A DNA stretch of 6,197 nucleotides from Vulcanimicrobiota bacterium. Lineage in GTDB: Bacteria; Vulcanimicrobiota; Vulcanimicrobiia; Vulcanimicrobiales; Vulcanimicrobiaceae. The notes under the pieces are model-generated. The model was not told the origin of the DNA and ran no database searches. It worked only from the letters and a program-made list of their open reading frames with translations. Positions 1-5,021 of the stretch are shown here, one piece after another (the first letter of the stretch is position 1; the number at the start of each line of letters is the position of its first letter). The DNA is taken from assembly GCA_013289785.1 (NCBI GenBank), contig JABCZE010000103.1:1-6197 (forward strand), written 5' to 3'. The position numbers were made by a program, and so were the translations under genes.

Positions 1-1008
1 GACGGTCAAATCTTCGGGTTCGATATCGACCGCAACGGCAATGACGGCGCATTCGCCACGTCCACGAACGTCGAGACGTTCGACCAGGATAGCGGAGCGA
101 TTCGCAAGACGTTTCCAAAGTCGCCGCCGAGCGGAACGTCCTACAATTTCGATGCGATCGTCACCGGCGACGTCGGCCTGGTCACGCGCGACGTCATGCC
201 GAAGGGGTCGCCCTTCGCTAAGCGCTTCTACGATCTGATGGATCCAGTCAAGGGTAAGTTCATCGGCAAATGGACGCCGCCGGTCAAAGACATCGAGGTC
301 GAGGCGGCCGGTCCAAATCAAACAACCGGGATGACGGCTATTTTCGCGATCGAGCTCAAGAAGAACGATATTCCCGACCTGTTTGAATCGAACGTCGCGA
401 AGAACGAGTTCGGCAAGGTGTTCCATCTCGACCCGAAGACGTTTTCGTTGGGGGATCTGCCGCAACTCGCGCAAGATACGGCGACAAATGAAGCGGTCAT
501 CGCAACCTCTCCCGATGGCGGGCGGGTCCAGGGCGCCGCGCCGATCAACGTACTCGTCAATCTCCAGACCGGCAAGCAGACGCAGTTCACCGGCTTAAAC
601 AACGGGGAGTTTGGTGCGGGCTTCGTCAACGGTTTGGCCGTCGATTCGAGCACCGGTATTGCGGCCACGACGACCGAGCTCAACGCCCAAGTCGAATTTT
701 ACAATCTCGCACAGCAGACGGGCGTGGCGGCGCAGCTTCCCTGCACCGGCGACACGTCCCAGGAGAACAGCGGCGCCGGCATCGCCAACGATGCGACGAA
801 CGGGCTGTTTTTAGTGACCGATCCGTCCTATTGCGGTGGAAGCCAGGGCAGCGCGATCGTCGTCTACGACGAGAAAGGTAATCTGGTCGAGACGATTACC
901 GGGTTCAAGTTTGCGCTCGGGGAGCCCGCGCCGGCGATCAATCCCAGCAAACGCATGGGGTGGACGTTCGGCCCAGGCTTCAACCAACTGCAGCAGTTCT
1001 TTTACTAG
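1..1008 (+). CDS. Beta-propeller-like protein of unknown function, 5'-truncated
   Basis: The frame is open from base 1 to the TAG at 1006-1008, giving 335 residues with the true start upstream of the window. An internal ATG at 196 is in frame, but coding sequence clearly continues before it, so it is not taken as the start. I do not recognise a named family. The fragment shows repeated blade-like patterns: near residues 156-196 (DTATNEAVIATSPDGG, then a strand ending NLQTGK), 209-236 (GLAVDSSTG, then VEFYNL) and 260-298 (GIANDATNG, then IVVYDEKGN). Alternating hydrophobic strands with D-x-x-T/N-G turns are typical of NHL/SMP30-like or YVTN-like propellers. Residues 8-16 (DIDRNGNDG) resemble an Asp/Asn-rich calcium-binding loop. 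The only cysteines are residues 248 and 278, which could form a disulfide in an exported protein. Export is an inference, because the N-terminus is missing. It is followed after 50 bases by a same-strand zinc-finger gene. Confidence 0.8.
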   Translation, partial: DGQIFGFDIDRNGNDGAFATSTNVETFDQDSGAIRKTFPKSPPSGTSYNFDAIVTGDVGLVTRDVMPKGSPFAKRFYDLMDPVKGKFIGKWTPPVKDIEVEAAGPNQTTGMTAIFAIELKKNDIPDLFESNVAKNEFGKVFHLDPKTFSLGDLPQLAQDTATNEAVIATSPDGGRVQGAAPINVLVNLQTGKQTQFTGLNNGEFGAGFVNGLAVDSSTGIAATTTELNAQVEFYNLAQQTGVAAQLPCTGDTSQENSGAGIANDATNGLFLVTDPSYCGGSQGSAIVVYDEKGNLVETITGFKFALGEPAPAINPSKRMGWTFGPGFNQLQQFFY

Positions 1009-1058
1009 ACCCCGCGCCGATAGGTCAAGCGCCGGCGAACTAAGAAGCGGAAAGAAGC

Positions 1059-1412
1059 GTGGACGGCAGAGTTGAGGGCATCGATCCAGCCGCGAAGCCC
1101 AGCGGGACAGGTTGCGCCGAGTGTCTGGCGTCAGGCGGCTGGTGGCTGCACTTGCGCCGCTGCGCCAAGTGCGGTTTCATCGGCTGCTGCGACAACTCGC
1201 CCAGCCAGCATGCGACGAAGCACAATCGGCATACCGGGCATCCGGTGATTGCAAGCTTCGAGCCTGGAGAGGACTGGTTCTACGACTACCCTTCCGAAGA
1301 GTTCTTCGAAGGTCCGGTGTTAGCTGCACCGGATTCGCATCCGTCGGATCAGCCCGTTCCCGGGCCGGCGGCGCGCGTGCCTAAGAACTGGCAGAGCCTC
1401 TTGCACAAATGA
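1059..1412 (+). CDS. UBP-type zinc-finger domain protein
   Basis: This 117-residue protein carries the bacterial form of the zinc finger found in ubiquitin-specific proteases (ZnF-UBP). Candidate zinc ligands are C19 and C22, C35 and C38, C43 (with C44 adjacent), and H51, H55 and H61. The surrounding signature GWWLHLRRC, GCCDNSPSQH and TGHPVIASFEPGEDW is characteristic of the family. In eukaryotic homologues this domain binds the free C-terminal Gly-Gly of ubiquitin. The bacterial role is unknown, and binding of a peptide tail is only an inference. A proline-rich tail of about 40 residues (HPSDQPVPGPAARVP) follows the finger. No signal peptide or membrane segment is seen, so it is probably cytoplasmic. 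The start is the GTG at 1059, preceded by a GGAAAG at 1049-1054 that could act as a ribosome site. No in-frame ATG lies near enough to keep the first cysteine pair. It lies 50 bases after the previous gene, so co-transcription is possible. Confidence 0.88.
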   Translation: MDGRVEGIDPAAKPSGTGCAECLASGGWWLHLRRCAKCGFIGCCDNSPSQHATKHNRHTGHPVIASFEPGEDWFYDYPSEEFFEGPVLAAPDSHPSDQPVPGPAARVPKNWQSLLHK

Positions 1413-1435
1413 GGCGCTCGCCTCCTCGCTTTTCT
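1411..1435 (+). terminator. Weak candidate intrinsic terminator
   Basis: GAGGC (1411-1415) and GCCTC (1420-1424) can pair around a 4-base loop, GCTC. After five more bases comes TTTTCTT (about 1429-1435). The stem is only five pairs, the T tract is interrupted and it does not directly abut the stem, so this is marginal. The stem overlaps the TGA of the zinc-finger gene. A second GCCTC at 1396-1400 could compete for the same GAGGC arm. Its position between two genes fits a terminator. Confidence 0.3.
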
Positions 1436-1442
1436 TCCATTA

Positions 1443-1464
1443 GAACTTCCGAAGAACTTCCGAA
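1443..1464. repeat. Exact 11-bp direct repeat, two tandem copies
   Basis: GAACTTCCGAA occurs at 1443-1453 and again immediately at 1454-1464 without mismatch. Each copy contains the near-palindrome CTTCCGAAG or TTCCGAA. The second copy also forms an inverted repeat with the bases after it: AACTT (1455-1459), CCGAA, AAGTT (1465-1469). Two adjacent 11-bp copies place the sites about one helical turn apart, as for a protein bound side by side on one face of DNA. The position, 80-100 bases before the WXXGXW gene start, suits an operator or activator site. The regulator is unknown and the function is inferred. Confidence 0.5.
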
Positions 1465-1543
1465 AAGTTAGTTACCTGCGCCATCCGCGGGGAAAGATAA
1501 GCCGCGGTCGTCTTTTACGATGCATCGCAGGCGTGGAGGGCGC
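1465..1543 (+). promoter_or_regulatory. Probable promoter/leader of the WXXGXW gene
   Basis: This stretch should hold the promoter and 5' leader of the gene at 1544, but I cannot assign convincing -35 and -10 boxes. Two structured elements are visible. CCGCGG at 1485-1490 and again at 1502-1507 can pair around an 11-base loop. CGATGCATCG at 1518-1527 is a perfect 10-bp palindrome. The second contains an in-frame ATG (1520) that could be mistaken for the gene start. Whether either element binds a protein or is chance is unknown. Confidence 0.3.
1534..1538 (+). promoter_or_regulatory. Ribosome binding site deciding the start at 1544
   Basis: GGAGG sits five bases before the ATG at 1544. The in-frame ATG at 1520 has no such site, and starting there would put the extra residues MHRRRGGR before an otherwise normal signal peptide. 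The downstream ATG is therefore preferred. Confidence 0.75.
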
Positions 1544-2614
1544 ATGAAGATCTATAAATCACTTCTCGCAATACTTTCGGCGATGGTCATCGCCGCCGTA
1601 CCCCTGGCCTCGCGAGCGCAGTTCGACCCGTGCGTCAGCGCGGCGGTGAGCGTGCCGCCTCCCGCTCTTCCCACATACCAGCAGCAGCCGCCGGCACCCG
1701 AACCAAACGACATGTGGAATCCCGGCTACTGGGCATGGAATTCGTACGGATACTATTGGGTCCCGGGCGTTTGGGTCGCGCCGCCCGCGGTCGGCCTCTA
1801 TTGGACGCCAGGTTATTGGGGTTACTCAACATCGGGCTATGCGTGGAACCAAGGTTACTGGGGCCCGAGCGTTGGTTTCTATGGTGGAATCAACTATGGG
1901 TTTGGCTATTTCGGCGTCGGCTTCGTCGGCGGCGTTTGGGCCGGCGGAGCGTTTAGTTATAACACGGCCGTTACGAACGTGAATCGAACCGTCATCCACA
2001 ACGTGTACTCAAACCGGACCGTGATTAACAACCATTTCGTCACGCGTGGCCGCGTAAGCTATAACGGCGGTCACGGAGGTATATCCGCAAGGCCGACCCA
2101 CGGTCAGATCGCTGCGGCTCGTGAAAGGCGCTTTGGTGCAACGCCGGTGCAAACGCGGCACGCTACTGTGGCCGGCGCCAATCGCAACAATCTCGTCGCC
2201 TTCAACCATGGCAAGCCGCCAGTCTCTGCGATGCAGAAGCCGAGCGGTACGATACACGGTCAGCCGGGCTTCAAAGCGCTCACGCCGCACGACCAAAACG
2301 TGGCACGAGGGCAGGCGATGAGTCGCGTGCGCGTGGCGAATGCGCCCGTAACTCACGCGCAAGTCGCGAGTCGCGGCGCCATCAGCTCGGCGTCACACGA
2401 GCAATCGGCTCGTCACGGTAGCGTGAGCGCTTCGCCGTATCACGGGTCGCCGGGTAGCTTTCATGGATCGTCGGGTGGCTTGCACGGATCGCCGGGTGGC
2501 TTGCACGGATCGCCGGGCAGCTTTCACGGATCGCCGGGTGGCTTCCACGGAGGTGGTTCTGGCGGGATCTCCGGATCGGGGCACGGCGGGCATCCGCCGC
2601 ACCAGCGCCCCTAG
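1544..2614 (+). CDS. Secreted WXXGXW (YXWGXW) repeat protein with Gly/His/Ser-rich repeat tail
   Basis: The protein has 356 residues. Residues 1-25 form a Sec signal peptide: MKIYK, a hydrophobic core LLAILSAMVIAAVPLA, then a probable cut after SRA at 25. Residues 58-106 hold four W-x-x-G-x-W motifs (WNPGYW, WVPGVW, WTPGYW, WNQGYW), the hallmark of the WXXGXW/YXWGXW repeat family. The segment after it (GINYGFGYFGVGF, NTAVTNVNRTV, then NHGKPPVSA near 221-229) also follows the usual architecture of these proteins. Their function is poorly known; many are exported or envelope-linked. The tail from about 285 is low complexity, with five HGSPGG[L/F]-like heptads at 300-334 and a final Gly/His stretch. 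The many histidines could bind metal, but that is speculation. The GGAGG at 1534-1538 supports this start. The gene ends against the convergent SDR gene and shares the palindrome CTAG for its stop. Confidence 0.88.
   Translation: MKIYKSLLAILSAMVIAAVPLASRAQFDPCVSAAVSVPPPALPTYQQQPPAPEPNDMWNPGYWAWNSYGYYWVPGVWVAPPAVGLYWTPGYWGYSTSGYAWNQGYWGPSVGFYGGINYGFGYFGVGFVGGVWAGGAFSYNTAVTNVNRTVIHNVYSNRTVINNHFVTRGRVSYNGGHGGISARPTHGQIAAARERRFGATPVQTRHATVAGANRNNLVAFNHGKPPVSAMQKPSGTIHGQPGFKALTPHDQNVARGQAMSRVRVANAPVTHAQVASRGAISSASHEQSARHGSVSASPYHGSPGSFHGSSGGLHGSPGGLHGSPGSFHGSPGGFHGGGSGGISGSGHGGHPPHQRP
2441..2545 (+). repeat. Five tandem copies of a 21-bp coding repeat
   Basis: Five in-frame 21-base units run 2441-2461, 2462-2482, 2483-2503, 2504-2524 and 2525-2545. 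They code for HGSPGSF, HGSSGGL, HGSPGGL, HGSPGSF and HGSPGGF. The core CACGGATCGCCGGG is nearly invariant, and units differ by only a few bases. A partial sixth unit (CACGGAGGTGG) follows at 2546. Because the unit is a multiple of three, copy-number change by slippage or recombination would keep the frame open. High identity at the DNA level, not just protein, suggests recent duplication. Confidence 0.9.
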
Positions 2615-3549
2615 CGCTTCTCTTCCTGCCCGCGCCGATACGACTCTGCCGTGATGCGGATGCCTTCAGAATACGGCGTTCCCGCGAAGCCGAACTCCGC
2701 GGCGAATTTGCTTGCGTCGAAGAGATAGGGTGCGTCGCTCTGATAGAGCATCTCGTACGACTCGCGAATGCGCGGGTCGAACAACCCCGCCGCGCGGAGC
2801 AGCGGCCTGCTCAGAACGCGATACTTTGGCCGGACGCCGAACTCGGCAGCCGCCATCCCGATGAACTCTTTTCCTGTTGGTGGAGCGGGAAAGGTAGGAA
2901 GGTGCCAGACTTGGTTCCACGCCGTGTCGCGCTCCGCTAGCATCGCCACGCCGCGGGCCGCATCGGGAGTAAACGTGAACGAGTGCGGCACCAAAGCGTT
3001 CACGAGCCATGAGGCCGTGGCTGCTTTCGCGAACGGCTCGAAGACGAGGGCGTTTGGCACGCTGTTGGCGGAACTCGGCCCGTAGAAGTCCGCCGACCGG
3101 GCGATCATCGCAACCAGATTGCCTGCCGCGACCTCTCCCATGAGTGTAGTAGCGACCTCCGCGCGAATAGCTCCCTTCTTGCTGCAGGGCGCATACGGCG
3201 TCTGCTCCGTCATTGGACCGTCCACTCTTCCGTACATGTACACGTTGTCGAAAAAAATCAGCTTTGCGCGGGTTTGCTTGCAGGCTTCGATCGTGTTTGC
3301 CATGATCCGCGGCCAAAGTTCTTTCCAAGTCGCTAGATCGTATTTGAGGCCGACGAGGAGACATACCACCGTCGCACCCGATACCGCCGCAACCGTCTGC
3401 TGAGGATCGGAGAGGTCGGCCGAGAATACTTCCGCCCCGCCGACCGGCTGGGGATTTCGGCCCACCAAGCGGAACGGCGTTTTTTTTTCAGCGAGAAGTG
3501 CGGCAAGTTCATTTCCGATCGCGCCGCCGGCACCAAGGATCGCTATCAT
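2611..3549 (-). CDS. NAD(P)-binding SDR/epimerase-like protein, atypical active site
   Basis: The 312-residue protein has the size and fold pattern of an extended short-chain dehydrogenase/NAD-dependent epimerase. The N-terminus MIAILGAGGAIG (G6, G8, G9, G12) is the dinucleotide-binding loop. VGRN at 29-32 ends the second strand, and R31 suggests a preference for NADP. ADLSD (44-48) is the usual acidic loop after strand 3, and FFDNVYMYG (99-107) and RSADFYGP (151-158) match family positions. The usual YxxxK catalytic pair is not found. The aligned segment CSKKGAIRAE (122-131) has K125 and R129 in those places, as in atypical SDRs. The substrate is unknown, and the protein may be an oxidoreductase or only a nucleotide-binding sensor. 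No signal peptide is seen, so it is probably cytoplasmic. The ATG at 3549 begins right at the first beta strand. Its ribosome site is weak, because the clear GAAGGAG lies about 24 bases upstream. It is convergent with the WXXGXW gene and divergent from the GloVer gene. Confidence 0.87.
   Translation of the reverse strand: MIAILGAGGAIGNELAALLAEKKTPFRLVGRNPQPVGGAEVFSADLSDPQQTVAAVSGATVVCLLVGLKYDLATWKELWPRIMANTIEACKQTRAKLIFFDNVYMYGRVDGPMTEQTPYAPCSKKGAIRAEVATTLMGEVAAGNLVAMIARSADFYGPSSANSVPNALVFEPFAKAATASWLVNALVPHSFTFTPDAARGVAMLAERDTAWNQVWHLPTFPAPPTGKEFIGMAAAEFGVRPKYRVLSRPLLRAAGLFDPRIRESYEMLYQSDAPYLFDASKFAAEFGFAGTPYSEGIRITAESYRRGQEEKR
3480..3488 (-). repeat. Homopolymer A9 inside the SDR gene
   Basis: Nine T residues on the plus strand read as A9 in the sense of the SDR gene, across codons E21-K22-K23-T24 (GAA AAA AAA ACG). 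Such a run is unusual in this GC-rich window. It is a possible slippage site for polymerase, or a point of replication or sequencing error. The reading frame is intact as given. In one slipped frame translation would end near 3333 with a short product. Confidence 0.7.
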
Positions 3550-3682
3550 CGTTGAGGCAGTCTTCGGGCCTTTCTCCTTCGATTCTTCGCGCAGCAGTCC
3601 GAATTTGGCCGGCTTTAGGGTGGCGGCTGCGGCGCACGCGTTTGCGTGAGGAGAAGATCGCTTTAGCTAAGAAGGAGTCCCA
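3550..3682. promoter_or_regulatory. Divergent intergenic region, presumed promoters for both flanking genes
   Basis: These 133 bases lie between the starts of the minus-strand SDR gene and the plus-strand GloVer gene, so each should have its promoter here. I cannot point to convincing -35/-10 pairs. A small hairpin, CACGC (3635-3639), loop GTTT, GCGTG (3644-3648), lies about 35 bases before the GloVer start. It could be an operator or leader structure. No other gene is seen here; short open frames crossing it have no ribosome site or family features. Confidence 0.4.
3672..3677 (+). promoter_or_regulatory. Ribosome binding site of the GloVer gene
   Basis: AAGGAG (within GAAGGAG, 3671-3677) ends five bases before the ATG at 3683. 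It is a strong match to the anti-Shine-Dalgarno sequence and fixes the start of a typical lipoprotein signal peptide. Confidence 0.8.
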
Positions 3683-5020
3683 ATGCATCGTCAAGTCGTT
3701 GCCGTTGGCGGTCTCACTGCGCTGCTCGTAACCGGCTGCGGCCAATCCTTTGGAGCATCTGCCGGCGATCGACCCGCGACGCTACGCCGCGCTGCGAGCA
3801 CGAATTACAAGGAGACGGTGCTGCACAGATTCGCCGCTAGCCCCGACGGTGCGAGCCCTGAAGCCGGGGTGATCCTCGATGTGAACGGCGATCTTTACGG
3901 TACCACAATCGCCGGCGGGACGGATCCGAGCTGTCCGGGTGGTTATAACACCGGGTGCGGAACCGTTTATACGATCGACGCTACCGGCAGCGAACGATTG
4001 GTCTATAGTTTCCGCGGAAAGCCCGACGCCAGTGAGCCATTCGCAGGGCTGATTCGTCATAATGACGCCTTCTACGGCACGACCGCTAGCGGCGGCAACT
4101 ATAAGCCGTGCTATACCGACGGTGGCAACGGATGTGGAACGGTATTTAAGATTGATCGCACCGGCCACGAGCGTCTGCTGTACCAGTTCAAAGGCAACTT
4201 GGGCAGCGGCCCCGTCGACGGACAAGGCCCGATGGGCGGACTGGTGGCGGACTCGTCGGGAAATCTCTATGGCACCACGCCCTTTGGCGGTGAAAATGAG
4301 TCCGGCACGATTTTCAAGATTACCGCGACCGGTAAAGAGAGCGTGCTCTACTCTTTCACCGGCGAGAGCGACGGCGCGCGGCCGTATTCCGGCGTTCTTC
4401 GCGACGCGTCCGGTAACTTGTATGGCGTTGCATACTTCGGCGGAAACGGCGCATGCACCGGGGGATGCGGCACGATCTTCGAGCTTACGACGAGCGGGTC
4501 GTTGAACGTGCTCTATAGTTTCACCGGAGGCACGGATGGAGGAAATCCGATCGGCGGAATGGTGATGGGCGGCTCGGGCAGCCTGTACGGAACGGCAGAG
4601 AACTACGGCAATCTCAGCTGCAACAAGCGCGGCGGCAACCCCGGCTGCGGCACCGTTTTTCAGCTCGATACCAACCACAAGCTCAAAGTATTACACGAGT
4701 TCGCCGGAAGCCCCGACGGCGCGGTACCTTCGGAGAACCTGGTCATCGACGCCGACGACAACTTGTACGGCACGACGTCCTTCGGCGGCGACGGCAAGTG
4801 CAATGGCGGCTACAGCTGCGGCACGGTATTTGAAGTGGATTCGCGCGGTGGCGAGTCGGTGCTGCACACGTTTACGGGTGGAAAGGCGGACGGCGAAGTG
4901 CCGTACGGTCCGGTGCGGCGCGATGCCGCCGGGAATCTCTACGGCACGACGGTGAGCGGCGGCCGTGGGCCATGCAATCGCGGCTGCGGCATCGTCTTCA
5001 AACTCAGCCCCGGCTCCTAG
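3683..5020 (+). CDS. GloVer tandem-repeat lipoprotein (choice-of-anchor type), seven repeats
   Basis: The protein has 445 residues. Residues 1-18 are a lipoprotein signal peptide with lipobox V16-T-G-C19, so the mature protein should be lipid-anchored. The rest is seven copies of the repeat known as the Gloeobacter/Verrucomicrobia (GloVer) repeat. Each copy has the order N-L-Y-G-T-T..GG, then GCGTVFK(I/L), then G..xVLYSFTGG.DG..P. The Y-G motifs start near residues 71, 130, 195, 246, 301, 361 and 419, a spacing of 51-65. Seven copies of this strand-rich unit suggest a seven-bladed propeller. Twelve of the 13 cysteines form six local pairs: 84/92, 143/151, 258/262, 313/322, 373/379 and 431/435. 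The third repeat lacks both. The ligand and role are unknown; the family is common in surface proteins of soil and aquatic bacteria. The strong AAGGAG supports the start. The permease gene follows after one base, so the two are probably co-transcribed. Confidence 0.92.
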   Translation: MHRQVVAVGGLTALLVTGCGQSFGASAGDRPATLRRAASTNYKETVLHRFAASPDGASPEAGVILDVNGDLYGTTIAGGTDPSCPGGYNTGCGTVYTIDATGSERLVYSFRGKPDASEPFAGLIRHNDAFYGTTASGGNYKPCYTDGGNGCGTVFKIDRTGHERLLYQFKGNLGSGPVDGQGPMGGLVADSSGNLYGTTPFGGENESGTIFKITATGKESVLYSFTGESDGARPYSGVLRDASGNLYGVAYFGGNGACTGGCGTIFELTTSGSLNVLYSFTGGTDGGNPIGGMVMGGSGSLYGTAENYGNLSCNKRGGNPGCGTVFQLDTNHKLKVLHEFAGSPDGAVPSENLVIDADDNLYGTTSFGGDGKCNGGYSCGTVFEVDSRGGESVLHTFTGGKADGEVPYGPVRRDAAGNLYGTTVSGGRGPCNRGCGIVFKLSPGS

Positions 5021-5021
5021 T

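Noticed and set aside
1520..1543. Earlier ATG at 1520 as the start of the WXXGXW gene
   Set aside because: It has no ribosome site, lies in a palindrome and adds an unusual Arg-rich stretch before a normal signal peptide. GGAGG supports 1544.
2009..2362. Antisense open frame of 117 codons opposite the WXXGXW gene
   Set aside because: It has no ribosome site or recognisable domain and lies wholly inside a well-supported gene.
2441..2545. CRISPR-like array
   Set aside because: The 21-bp units abut with no unique spacers and stay in frame within a coding region, so this is a protein repeat.
2666..3364. Minus-strand open frame of 232 codons in another frame of the SDR gene
   Set aside because: It is Arg/Ser/Gly-rich and has no family features. 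The overlapping 312-residue frame has the Rossmann motif and other SDR signatures.
3642..3670. Possible promoter TTGCGT (3642-3647) with a -10-like box near 3664-3670
   Set aside because: The -10 match is poor, and the resulting transcript would begin within the ribosome binding site of the GloVer gene.
3509..3745. Minus-strand open frame of 78 codons across the divergent intergenic region
   Set aside because: It would overlap the starts of both well-supported genes, its sequence is Arg-rich with no motif, and nothing supports its translation.
3782..4678. Long antisense open frame (298 codons) opposite the GloVer gene
   Set aside because: Its product is low-complexity, Ala/Arg/Val-rich and mirrors the repeats on the other strand. 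The plus strand has a clear family match, lipobox and ribosome site.
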